DNA of 34,708 bases, taken from contig NZ_JAMQHN010000012.1 of assembly GCF_025993755.1 (NCBI RefSeq), positions 1-34,708 of the forward strand. Reading direction: 5' to 3'. Position 1 is the stretch's first letter. The number at the start of each line of letters is the position of its first letter. This DNA comes from Thermomonas sp. GTDB taxonomy: Bacteria > Pseudomonadota > Gammaproteobacteria > Xanthomonadales > Xanthomonadaceae. Position numbers and translations under genes: made by a program. The notes beneath the pieces are model-generated. The model was not told where the DNA came from and ran no database searches. It worked only from the letters and a program-made list of their open reading frames with translations. This document shows positions 1 through 8,229 of the stretch, one piece after another.

Positions 1-1
1 T

Positions 2-1918
2 CGGCACGACGTAGTCCACGCCGTTGAGGGTATGGGTGGCCCATCCGTCGAATGCGTAGTAAGTACGTTCGTCGAGCAAGCCGCCGGCCTGCTTGATGTT
101 GATGACGTTGGCCACTGGCAGAAAGTAGCGGCCGATGTTGCCGAACAGCTTCATCGTCTGGTCCCCGCGGACGTCCCAGGAGAACCCGAACCGCGGGGCG
201 ATCTGGCTCTTCATCCGGATGTAGCTGTTGCCGGCGGCGTCCTTGTTGTCGAAGCTGTCGTTGCGCAGGCCGAGGTTGAGCACGAGGTTGGGCGTGATCT
301 GCCAGTTGTCCTCGATGTAGAAGGCGGAGTTGGTGGTGGTGAAGACCCCTGATATCTCGTAGCGGCGGGCGCGGACGTAGGCGTCGTAGCCGGCCGGCAC
401 GACGCCGCCGTTCTCGATGGTGGCGCCCGGGGTGGTGTCGTACAGGCTGTAATAGAACGCGCCGGGTCCGGCATAGTGGCGGGCGTAGTCCGACGTGTTG
501 CGCTCGTGGTCGAAGCCGAAGCGCAACAGGTGATTTCCGAGTGTCCACTCGAAGTCGATTCGCGATTGCCGGCGCACGTCCTCGCGCTGGTACACGGTTG
601 AATTCGACGTGCAGCCGATCGGCAGGCCCGGATCGTGGATTGCCAGGAAGGCATTGGTGGCAGAAATGTAATTGCAGTCGATGTCGAGCTGGGAACGGTT
701 GAAGGCCTGGCGCGTGTTGCGGCCCGTCATGATCTTCATCGACAGGGCGTTGGTGAGATAGCTGGTCCAGGTCAACGCCCAGTTCTGGCCGCCGCTGTCG
801 CCGAAGACCTTGTTGGTCAGCTGGCCGGTGGTGTCGGTCGCGAAGTCGTAGTCGTAGACGCTGCCGGTGCCCTTGGCCTTGTCGGAGAACGCCATCAGCT
901 GGAGGGAGTTGCTGTCGTTGATGTACCAGTCCAGGTTCACTCCCCAGAAGCCGTTGTTGCCACGGTGGTGGGTCATGATCGATCCGGTGTTGTCGGTGTT
1001 CCACGGGGTCGACAGCTGTTGTTCGTACATCGCGAAAATGAACAGTCGATCCCGAACCAGCGGCCCGGATGCCCATACGTTGGTCTTGAGCAGCGCGTCG
1101 CTGTCGCGGCTGGCGGTGATGTAGCGGTAGCCCGTGTCGTCGTAGCGGTCGTGCGCCGACGAATGCCAGCGCCGCGGCTCCCAGGTCACTTCGATGCCGC
1201 CGTGCAGCTCGTTGGTGCCTGAACGTGCCACCGCATTGATCACGCCGCCGGTGGTGCGCCCGAATTCCACCGAATAGCCGCCGGTCTTGACCTGGAACTC
1301 CTGATAGAACGCATATGGGGCTTCGGAAAATCCGTTGCGGTTGTAGAAATCGGTGACGTTCAGGCCGTTGATGTATATCGCGTTTTCCGCGATCGAAGAG
1401 CCGCCGAACGAGATGCCGCCGAAGGCGGCATTGCCCTTCACCACGCCGGGAGCCAGCAGGGCGACCGAGCCGACGCTGTGGTCCACCGGCAATCGGGTCA
1501 GTTCGTCACGGGTCAGGTTGGTGGCCGATTCGGTGGAGGTCACGTCGATCGTCGCCGCGCTGGCGCCGGTGACGACCACGGAGTCGAGCATGGTCGCACC
1601 GCTGCCGACGAAATCGACGGTCGTGGTGGCGCCAAGGCTGACGGTCGCGGCCCGGGTGTCGGAGGAGCCGTCGATGCTGACCCGGTACTCGCCGATCGGC
1701 AGGAACGGAATGCGGTAGCTGCCGTTGGCGTCGGCGGTCACGGTTCGGGTCAGGCCGGTTGCCGGGCTGACGATCGTGATCGTCGCCCCCGGCGCGGCGC
1801 GGCCCGCTACGGAACCATCGTTGTTGGCCGCCTGTGCCGTAGACACCGCGAATACGGACAGGCCAAGGGCGAGCGCCGTGGCGAGAAGCGTGCGGCGGAA
1901 GGCGTGGTTGCGGGTCAT
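2..1918 (-). CDS. Oar-like TonB-dependent receptor with carboxypeptidase-regulatory-like N-terminal domain (partial, C-terminus off window)
   Basis: Outer-membrane beta-barrel receptor that would import a large substrate using TonB energy. The start ATG at 1916-1918 follows a GGGGAG ribosome site. A signal peptide (about residues 1-30, ending AQA) leads into a carboxypeptidase-regulatory-like beta domain (about 35-110, with GSYRIPFLPIGEYRV), then a TonB-box-like VVVTGA and a plug domain with NAIYINGLNVTDFYNRNG and VEFGRTTGGVINAV. This order is typical of Oar/CarboxypepD_reg receptors of about 1000 residues; 639 codons are present, and the barrel end lies left of base 1. It starts 40 bases after the transglutaminase-like gene on the same strand, so the two probably share a transcript. 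The substrate cannot be read from sequence. The divergent peptidoglycan-peptide genes suggest a peptide or muropeptide, which is inference. Confidence 0.9.
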   Translation of the reverse strand, partial: MTRNHAFRRTLLATALALGLSVFAVSTAQAANNDGSVAGRAAPGATITIVSPATGLTRTVTADANGSYRIPFLPIGEYRVSIDGSSDTRAATVSLGATTTVDFVGSGATMLDSVVVTGASAATIDVTSTESATNLTRDELTRLPVDHSVGSVALLAPGVVKGNAAFGGISFGGSSIAENAIYINGLNVTDFYNRNGFSEAPYAFYQEFQVKTGGYSVEFGRTTGGVINAVARSGTNELHGGIEVTWEPRRWHSSAHDRYDDTGYRYITASRDSDALLKTNVWASGPLVRDRLFIFAMYEQQLSTPWNTDNTGSIMTHHRGNNGFWGVNLDWYINDSNSLQLMAFSDKAKGTGSVYDYDFATDTTGQLTNKVFGDSGGQNWALTWTSYLTNALSMKIMTGRNTRQAFNRSQLDIDCNYISATNAFLAIHDPGLPIGCTSNSTVYQREDVRRQSRIDFEWTLGNHLLRFGFDHERNTSDYARHYAGPGAFYYSLYDTTPGATIENGGVVPAGYDAYVRARRYEISGVFTTTNSAFYIEDNWQITPNLVLNLGLRNDSFDNKDAAGNSYIRMKSQIAPRFGFSWDVRGDQTMKLFGNIGRYFLPVANVINIKQAGGLLDERTYYAFDGWATHTLNGVDYVVP

Positions 1919-1958
1919 GCTCGATCTCCCCATCGATACAAGTTGGTTGGTGGTTGGT

Positions 1959-3482
1959 TCAGTGGCTGGATTGGCGATTCGGCGCTGGCAGGATTTCCCA
2001 GTCGAAGCGGTAATTCATCTGGTCGAAATAGAGGTTGCCGCCATCCCATTCCGCTTCGCCTCTCTGCGAGTCCACGGTGTCGGAACGGAAATGCTGCTTG
2101 CGCGGCACGAAGGCGCGACCGAAATCGGAATTGAAGGCGATCCGCCAGTTGTCGAGACCTCCGAGGTAGAACCAGCGCAGCGACTCGTCGCCCGCCCGGT
2201 TCCCGTGCAACTGCCCGGTGGTGACGTCCATCGGCACCCAGCCCCACGGCGGCAGATAGACGAAGCCCCAGTCGTGGATGTTGTCGAAGCCGGAGCCGTC
2301 GTCCGAGAACACCATCCCGGACTGCCAGCGGGCCGGGATCCCGTTCATGCGCAGCAGGGTGATCAGGAGCAGGGTCTGCTGTCCGCAGTCGGCGTGGCCG
2401 GCGTGCAGCGCGTAGTCGCTGATGTTGGAGATCGTCGAATACTCGCGCGCGCCGGCCCAGGGAATGGCGTCGACGGCGGCGAACAGCTTCTGCGCGATCC
2501 GGTAGGGGTTGGTTTCGTCGCCGACGATGCGCGCGGAAAATTCGCGCATGGCCGGAGTGAATACGACGTGCGGGGGGCGTTCTTCGACGTAGGGCGCGAG
2601 CTCCGGAGTCAGGGCGATGGGCTCGGCGCGGGCGGGATCCAGGATGTGATCCTGGGCGAACAGCGTCAGCTCGTAAGTGACGGAGAACTCCGTCGGTTGG
2701 CCGGCCATGGCGGCGCTTTCGAGATATACCGTTCGCTGCGGGACGTACTCCGGCGCGATCGCGTGGCGCTCGGGAGTGCTGGCAACGTAGCGGATGGCTT
2801 CCTGCTGGCCCGGGATCGCGAGCGGGTAGGGGATCCAGGCGCGGACGGTCTTGCCGGCCGGCACCGCGTCGGCATCGATGGTGAGAGTTTGCGTCATGCG
2901 CAGCCGGATGGGCAGCACGCTCGCGTTTCCGCTGGCCTGGGCAGCTGCGCGAATGGCACGATGCAGGTCGTGCAGGGTTTCCAGCGGGCCGTCGGCGAAC
3001 GGCACCGGATCGGCCCGACGTGCCCGCGCCTCCGGGCTGAGGCGGATCAGGTTGCCGGCATCGCGGTTGAAGTAACGGACGGCGCCGTCGATGGTCATTC
3101 GCTCGAACAGGCCTTCACGATCCCATCGGTCGAATTCCTCCGGGGTCAGATCCGGGATCAACGTGCGCACGCGCGCGGCCAGTGCCTGCTTGTCGAGGGA
3201 GAAATCGAGACGGATGCGGCGCATGCGTTCGCGCTGGAACAACAGAGCCTGTCGCTGCCGTGCATCGGTTCCGGGTTTGGCAAGTGCGGCATCGATCGCG
3301 GCATTGGCGGCGTCGAAGTCTCCGCGGTCGATCATCTCGACCAGGGCTGGCGGCGCAACGGGCGGCTGCGCGGAGGGCGCTTCACTGCCGATGGCGAGGG
3401 CGGGAAGCAGCAAGGCCGTGAGCACGCAGAGCGCGCCGATTCGCGCGCGCGTCCTCTCGCCTGGATCGGCATCTGCTGTCAC
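1959..3482 (-). CDS. Exported transglutaminase-like (papain-fold) domain protein
   Basis: Likely periplasmic protein of about 507 residues. The C-terminal half carries a transglutaminase-core fold: catalytic Cys about 366 in HADCGQQ, His about 403 in IHDWGFVY, Asp about 419 in VPMDVTTG. Bacterial members are usually peptidases or amidases, not cross-linking enzymes. The N-terminal half (about 30-280) is helical then beta-rich and not recognised. A hydrophobic signal segment (ALCVLTALLLPALA) lies near residue 20. I chose GTG at 3482 because GGGGAGG sits 8 bases upstream. The longer TTG start at 3548 falls inside a good -35 hexamer, so it is very unlikely to be translated. The Oar-like receptor follows 40 bases downstream, suggesting processing and uptake of the same substrate. 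Cysteine peptidase on peptides is a guess; the fold is clear. Confidence 0.85.
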   Translation of the reverse strand: MTADADPGERTRARIGALCVLTALLLPALAIGSEAPSAQPPVAPPALVEMIDRGDFDAANAAIDAALAKPGTDARQRQALLFQRERMRRIRLDFSLDKQALAARVRTLIPDLTPEEFDRWDREGLFERMTIDGAVRYFNRDAGNLIRLSPEARARRADPVPFADGPLETLHDLHRAIRAAAQASGNASVLPIRLRMTQTLTIDADAVPAGKTVRAWIPYPLAIPGQQEAIRYVASTPERHAIAPEYVPQRTVYLESAAMAGQPTEFSVTYELTLFAQDHILDPARAEPIALTPELAPYVEERPPHVVFTPAMREFSARIVGDETNPYRIAQKLFAAVDAIPWAGAREYSTISNISDYALHAGHADCGQQTLLLITLLRMNGIPARWQSGMVFSDDGSGFDNIHDWGFVYLPPWGWVPMDVTTGQLHGNRAGDESLRWFYLGGLDNWRIAFNSDFGRAFVPRKQHFRSDTVDSQRGEAEWDGGNLYFDQMNYRFDWEILPAPNRQSSH

Positions 3483-3519
3483 TATGGTCACCTCCCCGCC
3501 GCGACAGACCCTCGGAGAT

Positions 3520-3548
3520 TTTTTAGCACGCAGCGTGTCGAGAGTCAA
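3520..3548 (-). promoter_or_regulatory. Sigma70-type promoter for the transglutaminase/Oar unit
   Basis: Read on the minus strand, TTGACT (3543-3548) and TAAAAA (3520-3525) are separated by exactly 17 bases. Transcription would start about 30 bases before the GTG at 3482. The surrounding 3520-3600 stretch is unusually AT-rich for this window. Confidence 0.6.
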
Positions 3549-3552
3549 TAAA

Positions 3553-3580
3553 TTATGCGGAAAGAAATTTAATAAATAAT
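3553..3580 (+). promoter_or_regulatory. Candidate promoter for the DUF819-NlpC/P60-epimerase unit
   Basis: TTATGC (3553-3558), a 16-base spacer and AATAAT (3575-3580, 5 of 6 matches to the -10 consensus). It lies back-to-back with the leftward promoter, so a single regulator bound here could control both units. Confidence 0.4.
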
Positions 3581-3646
3581 GGACTATTCCTTTTTGCGCG
3601 AGATTGCGGTTTCATTGTCGCCATTCCTCCGGCTGCGGGATCCGCT

Positions 3647-4804
3647 GTGATCGACACGGTCTGGCCCTATCTGGCGCTGATGCTGCTGATTGCCGGCGCG
3701 TTCCCGGCGCTGGAGCGGCGCACCGGCTGGAAGCTGTTCACGGTGCTCCCGCCGATCGTGCTGGTGTATCTGTCGATCACCGCACTGGCGGTGGCGGGGC
3801 TGTGGACGATCAGCCCGCAGATCAAGGAAGCGCAGGGCACGCTGGTCGCGCGCGGGGTTCCCGCGCTGTTGTTCCTGCTGATGGTCAATTGCGATTTGCG
3901 CGCGATCTTCCGGCTTGGGCCGCGCGTGCTGGGCGTGTTCGTGTCCACCACCTTCAGCCTGTTCGTCGCATTTGTCGTCGTGTTCCTGCTGTTCCGCCCG
4001 TGGCTGGCGGGGAAGGCGTGGCAGCCGCTGGCGGCACTGTCGGGCAGCTGGGTGGGCGGCACCGCCAACCAGATCGCGGTCAAGGAGGCGATCGGCATGT
4101 CCGATGAGCTGCTGGGCATGTCGCTGCTGACCGACGCGCTCTGCTATTCGGTCTGGGTGGTGGTGCTGTTTTCGATCGCACGGCTGGCGCCGGCGTTCAA
4201 CCGCTGGACGGGGGCGAAGAACTCCGGCGACTTGCCGCAGGTCGAGACCCGCGCTTCCGGGCCGCTGCATTGGGACGGTGTGCTGCTGTGGCTCGGTTTT
4301 GCGCTGGCGGTGGCGCTGCTGTCCCGGGAACTGGCCGACTTGCTGCCCGCAACCGGCGTCATCGGCGCGACCACCTGGGCCATCCTGCTGGCCACGGGCT
4401 TCGGCCTGATGGTGGCGCATACGTCGCTGGCGCGGTCTCCCGGCGCCAGCCAGGTGTCGTCGGCCCTGCTGATCCTGGTGGTGGCCATACTCGCCTCACA
4501 GAGCAATTTCAAAGGCATCGCCTCGGCGCCGATGTATGTCCTCGCGGGTGCCTGCATCCTGGCGATCCACGCGCTGGTGCTGGCCGTTCTTGCCAGAATC
4601 TTCCACTTCGACCTGTATCTTTGCGGCATCTCCTCGCTGGCGCACGTTGGCGGCGTGGCGGCAACGCCGGTGCTGGCGGCGAGCTATGCCAAGCCGCTGG
4701 TTCCGGTCGGCATCCTGCTGGCCCTGCTGGGCTACATCCTCGGGACGGGATTCGGTCTGATGATGGCGGCCATCATGTCGGCGTTGGCTCTGCCGGGGCC
4801 GTGA
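3647..4804 (+). CDS. DUF819 family integral membrane protein (YjcL-like)
   Basis: Polytopic inner-membrane protein of 385 residues with about ten or more hydrophobic segments and little soluble sequence. It matches the DUF819/YjcL family in length and in features such as the GSWVGGTANQ segment (about residue 130) and SSLAHVGGVAATPVLAASY near the C-terminus. The repeated small-residue re-entrant-like motifs resemble secondary carriers, but to my knowledge the substrate of this family is not established. The start is GTG at 3647 with only a weak CGGGAT upstream. It is the first gene of the rightward cluster and ends six bases before the next candidate ATG. Because the cluster otherwise lacks a transporter for the dipeptide that the NlpC enzyme should release, import of L-Ala-D-Glu is a reasonable hypothesis. 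Confidence 0.88.
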   Translation: MIDTVWPYLALMLLIAGAFPALERRTGWKLFTVLPPIVLVYLSITALAVAGLWTISPQIKEAQGTLVARGVPALLFLLMVNCDLRAIFRLGPRVLGVFVSTTFSLFVAFVVVFLLFRPWLAGKAWQPLAALSGSWVGGTANQIAVKEAIGMSDELLGMSLLTDALCYSVWVVVLFSIARLAPAFNRWTGAKNSGDLPQVETRASGPLHWDGVLLWLGFALAVALLSRELADLLPATGVIGATTWAILLATGFGLMVAHTSLARSPGASQVSSALLILVVAILASQSNFKGIASAPMYVLAGACILAIHALVLAVLARIFHFDLYLCGISSLAHVGGVAATPVLAASYAKPLVPVGILLALLGYILGTGFGLMMAAIMSALALPGP

Positions 4805-4825
4805 AGCGTAATGGAGTGCAAACCC

Positions 4826-6241
4826 ATGCATGTTGCCCTGTTGTCACGTGCGCTGCTGATCCTGGCCCTTGCCGCGGGGCAGATTTCCGCAGTCCGGGCC
4901 GCGGAACGGACGGCCGGGACGCTGCCGCTTCCCGCTTCCGGCGTGCTGGGCGTGGAGGATGCGCAGCTTGTGCCGGACTTCTGGATTGCCCGGCTGGAGC
5001 ATCCCGACGCGCCGGTATTGACGCCTGCGGAAATCCGGGAGGCCAACGCGCGCCTGCTGCGTCTGGAGCCATCGCTGCACGACCTTGCCGCGCTGCCGCG
5101 AACCCTGCCGCGACGGACCGTCCTGGGCTGGATCGATGGCGTCTCCGCCGCGCCGCGTGGCCCGCTGTTCAATGCCGAGGGGCAGCGTTATGCGGACGTG
5201 ACGATCGCCGGCTGGCGCCAATCGCTGGCGCTGGAGAGGATTCCGGAGCAGGTGACGCCGCGTTTTGGCCTGATCGTCGAACGTGCGCCGCTGCGGGCGT
5301 TCCCCACCGAACTGCGTGCGTTCGATGAACCGGGCGATGTCGACATCGACCGGTTCCAGGAAACTGCGGAATTTCCCGGTACGCCGGTCGCTGTCGTGCA
5401 TGAATCCGCCGACGGACGCTGGCTGTTCGTGCTCAGCCCGCGTTATGCGGCGTGGGTGCAGCGCGATCTGGTCGCACTTGGAACGCGCGCCGAGGTGCTC
5501 GACTACGCGTCCCGCGCGCCATTCCGGGTGGTGACCGGTGCGCGCGTGGAATCGGTGTATACGCCGGAGGCTCCGCAGGTATCGCGCCGTGAGTTCGACA
5601 TGACCACGCGCCTGCCGCTCGCTTCCGGGCTCGCCCCGGATCGGCCGGTGAACGGGCAGACGGCCCAGGCAGCTTGGCCCGTGGTTCTGCCGGTTCGCGG
5701 CGAGGAAGGCGCGCTGGCGTTCAAGACCGCGCTGATGCAGAAGAATGCGGATACCGCCGACGGCTATCTTCCGCTGACGCGCGCCAACCTGATCCGGCAG
5801 GCGTTCAAGTTCCTCGGCGAGCGCTACGGCTGGGGCCACGACTACGATGGCCGCGACTGCTCGGGGTTCGTTTCGGAAGTGTACGCAAGCATGGGCGTGC
5901 TGCTGCCGCGCAATACCAGCCGGCAGGCGATCAGCCCGGGACTTGAGCATCGACTGTTTGGCCCCGCGGATTCGCACGCGGACCGCGTTGCCGCGGCCAT
6001 GGCGCTTCGGGTTGGCGATCTGGTCTATATCCCGGGCCATGTGATGCTGGTGATCGGCAACCTGCACGGCCAGCCCTATGTCATCCACGACGTGTCCGGA
6101 ATGCGCTATCGACGCGACGACGGGACGACGGCCGACGTCAAGTTGAACGCGGTATCCGTCACGCCCCTGCTGCCGATGCTTTACGGAGAGAGCGACACTT
6201 TCGTCGATCACATGACCAGCATCGTGCGCATCCGCCGCTGA
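4826..6241 (+). CDS. Secreted NlpC/P60 endopeptidase with SH3b domains (YkfC-like gamma-D-glutamyl-L-diamino-acid endopeptidase)
   Basis: Likely cleaves the gamma-D-Glu-diaminopimelate bond of peptidoglycan stem peptides, releasing L-Ala-D-Glu. It has a signal peptide (about 1-25, ending VRA), an N-terminal clip-like region (about 35-100), two SH3b-like domains (about 105-290) and a C-terminal NlpC/P60 domain (about 310-470). Catalytic residues are Cys345 in GRDCSGFVSEVY, His405 in PGHVMLVIG and His421 in VIHDVSG. This order matches Bacillus YkfC and the cyanobacterial and Bacteroides relatives that require a free L-Ala N-terminus. I prefer ATG 4826, with GGAG nine bases upstream, over ATG 4811, which has no good ribosome site. 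The epimerase for its product follows 39 bases downstream, strongly supporting the role. The signal peptide implies periplasmic action, whereas Bacillus YkfC works inside the cell. Confidence 0.92.
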   Translation: MHVALLSRALLILALAAGQISAVRAAERTAGTLPLPASGVLGVEDAQLVPDFWIARLEHPDAPVLTPAEIREANARLLRLEPSLHDLAALPRTLPRRTVLGWIDGVSAAPRGPLFNAEGQRYADVTIAGWRQSLALERIPEQVTPRFGLIVERAPLRAFPTELRAFDEPGDVDIDRFQETAEFPGTPVAVVHESADGRWLFVLSPRYAAWVQRDLVALGTRAEVLDYASRAPFRVVTGARVESVYTPEAPQVSRREFDMTTRLPLASGLAPDRPVNGQTAQAAWPVVLPVRGEEGALAFKTALMQKNADTADGYLPLTRANLIRQAFKFLGERYGWGHDYDGRDCSGFVSEVYASMGVLLPRNTSRQAISPGLEHRLFGPADSHADRVAAAMALRVGDLVYIPGHVMLVIGNLHGQPYVIHDVSGMRYRRDDGTTADVKLNAVSVTPLLPMLYGESDTFVDHMTSIVRIRR

Positions 6242-6280
6242 CCTGAACATGCAGAAAACCATCTCAATGAAAGGACCCAG

Positions 6281-7378
6281 ATGAAAATCACGGACATCCG
6301 CTTCGGCATGCTGCGCGTGCCGCTCAAGACGCCGTTCAAGACGGCTCTGCGTACGGTGGAAGTCGTCGAGGATGTGGTCGTCATGATCGACACCGACGAC
6401 GGCCGCATCGGCTACGGCGAAGCGCCGGCGACGGCGGTCATCACCGGCGACACCCACGGTTCGATCATCGACGCGATCCGGCATTACATCGCGCCGCGGC
6501 TGGTCGGGCAGGACGTGTCCGAGCTCAACCGCATCACACAGCTGATCCAGTCCTCGGTCGAGAAGAACACCAGCGCCAAGGCGGCGGTCGAAATCGCGGT
6601 CTACGACCTCTGGGGGCAGCTCTACGGGGCGCCGCTGTACAAGCTCCTTGGCGGCGGAGACCCGGTGATCACCACCGACATCACCATCAGCGTGGACTAC
6701 ATCGACAAGATGGTGGCCGATTCCCTGCGCGCGGTGGAGCGCGGCTTCGAGTCGCTCAAGATCAAGGTCGGCAAGGACATCGGGGTGGACATCGAACGGG
6801 TCAAGGCGATCCACGCGGCGGTGGACGGGCGCGCGCTGCTGCGTCTGGACGCCAACCAGGGCTGGACCGCGAAGCAGGCGGTCCACGCGCTGAACACGCT
6901 GGAGAGTGCCGGGGTGAAGCTTGAGCTTGTCGAACAACCGGTCAAGGCGCGCGACATCGAGGGCATGCGCTACGTCACCGAGCGGGTGCACACGCCGGTG
7001 ATGGCCGACGAGAGCGTGTTCGGCCCGCTGGAGGTGCTGGATCTGATCCGGATGCGCGCGGCCGACATCATCAACATCAAGCTGATGAAGACCGGCGGCA
7101 TTTCCAACGCGATCCGCACCGCCGACATCGCCGCACTGCACGGCGTCGAGTGCATGATGGGTTGCATGCTGGAAACCTCGATCAGCGTGTCGGCCGCGGT
7201 CCACGTCGCCGTCGCCAAGTCCAGCGTGATCACGCGGGTCGACCTCGACGGGCCGTCCCTGTGCCTCACAAATCCGGTCGCCGGCGGGGTAATCTTCAAC
7301 GAATCGGAAATTTCCGTGACGGATGCGCCGGGTCTCGGGATCCGGGAAATCCACGGACTCAAGGAGATCCACGCGTGA
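6281..7378 (+). CDS. L-Ala-D/L-Glu (dipeptide) epimerase, enolase superfamily
   Basis: Cytoplasmic enzyme that converts L-Ala-D-Glu from cell-wall peptides to L-Ala-L-Glu, which ordinary dipeptidases can then cleave. At 365 residues it has the muconate-lactonising-type fold with all expected residues: Lys160 and Lys162 in LKIKVG, metal ligands Asp190 (LDANQGW), Glu218 (LVEQP) and Asp243 (ADES), and the second base Lys267 (NIKLMKTGG). These positions nearly coincide with those of Bacillus YkfB and E. coli YcjG. The start ATG 6281 has AAAGGA upstream. Enolase-superfamily epimerases vary in dipeptide preference, so strict L-Ala-D/L-Glu specificity is inferred from the adjacent YkfC-like enzyme. 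The stop overlaps the next start (TGATG), so translation is probably coupled to the regulator gene. Confidence 0.93.
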   Translation: MKITDIRFGMLRVPLKTPFKTALRTVEVVEDVVVMIDTDDGRIGYGEAPATAVITGDTHGSIIDAIRHYIAPRLVGQDVSELNRITQLIQSSVEKNTSAKAAVEIAVYDLWGQLYGAPLYKLLGGGDPVITTDITISVDYIDKMVADSLRAVERGFESLKIKVGKDIGVDIERVKAIHAAVDGRALLRLDANQGWTAKQAVHALNTLESAGVKLELVEQPVKARDIEGMRYVTERVHTPVMADESVFGPLEVLDLIRMRAADIINIKLMKTGGISNAIRTADIAALHGVECMMGCMLETSISVSAAVHVAVAKSSVITRVDLDGPSLCLTNPVAGGVIFNESEISVTDAPGLGIREIHGLKEIHA

Positions 7379-8229
7379 TGTCGCCCTTGGTCAAGATCCG
7401 ATCGGAGCGCGACCAGATGTCCGCCGTGGAGCGGCGGATTGCCGATTTCATCCTCGAGAACTCCCACCTGCTGCGGGATTATTCCTCCCAGCAGCTGGCC
7501 AACGCGCTCGGCATCAGCCAGTCGAGCGTCGTGAAGTTCACCCAGAAACTCGGTTTCAAGGGCTATCCGGATCTCAAGTATTCGATCGGCGAGGCCATTG
7601 CCCGCAGCGGCGACGAGGCTGGATCAACGGTGGAGGGGAGCGGGCGGGCCACGATCGGAAATGCGGCGCAGCTCTGGCAGCGCAAATCCGAAGCCGAGGA
7701 GGCGACCCGGCTGATCAATCCGCCCGATTCGGTGCAATCGGCAGCGCGCACGATCGACAAATCCGGGCGCAACGGCAGGGTGTTCCTCATAGGCCTGGGC
7801 GAAGACGACATCTACGCACGCGGCTTCGCAATGCGGTTGTCCTTGCTTGGCATCCTCACCGTGCACAACTTCGATACGGCCCGCATGACGGCCAATGCCT
7901 CGGCGGCCGGGTCCGGCGATGTGCTGGTGGTGTTCTCGGAACACGGCAATCATCCGGCGCTGACCAAGATCGCACGCTACTTTCGCGAGCGCCGGGGGCT
8001 GGTCATCAGCGTCACCCGCCACAGCGCCAATCCCCTGCGTGCCATCGCCGACCAGGCCCTGCTCGTGTCGGCGCACGATGAATTGGCCTACGTGCAGCCG
8101 CTGCTCTACCAGTCGGCGCTGCAGCACCTTCTGGATCGCATTTTCATTGCATTGTGCGAAATGAACGACCAGCGCCAGGCGCTGTTGCTGGCCAACCTCG
8201 AGCGCATCCAGCAGATGCTGGAACCATGA
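7378..8229 (+). CDS. MurR/RpiR family transcriptional regulator (HTH-SIS)
   Basis: DNA-binding regulator of 283 residues. The N-terminal RpiR helix-turn-helix (about 1-75) has SQQLANALGISQSSVVKFTQKLGF. A SIS phosphosugar-binding domain spans about 115-260, with GRVFLIGLGEDD and VVFSEHGNHPALTKIA. Family members sense sugar phosphates; MurR of E. coli senses N-acetylmuramic acid 6-phosphate. ATG 7378 shares its first base with the epimerase stop, which fixes the start despite a longer open frame upstream. Its place inside the putative cell-wall-peptide operon suggests it controls that operon. A muramic-acid-type ligand would be consistent, but no etherase or sugar kinase is in the window, so the ligand is open. 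Confidence 0.92.
   Translation: MSPLVKIRSERDQMSAVERRIADFILENSHLLRDYSSQQLANALGISQSSVVKFTQKLGFKGYPDLKYSIGEAIARSGDEAGSTVEGSGRATIGNAAQLWQRKSEAEEATRLINPPDSVQSAARTIDKSGRNGRVFLIGLGEDDIYARGFAMRLSLLGILTVHNFDTARMTANASAAGSGDVLVVFSEHGNHPALTKIARYFRERRGLVISVTRHSANPLRAIADQALLVSAHDELAYVQPLLYQSALQHLLDRIFIALCEMNDQRQALLLANLERIQQMLEP

Noticed and set aside
4844..7372. Very long open frame on the minus strand opposite the NlpC and epimerase genes (over 800 codons)
   Set aside because: Antisense shadow of two well-supported genes in high-GC DNA; the translation is Arg/His/Asp-rich with no recognisable domain.
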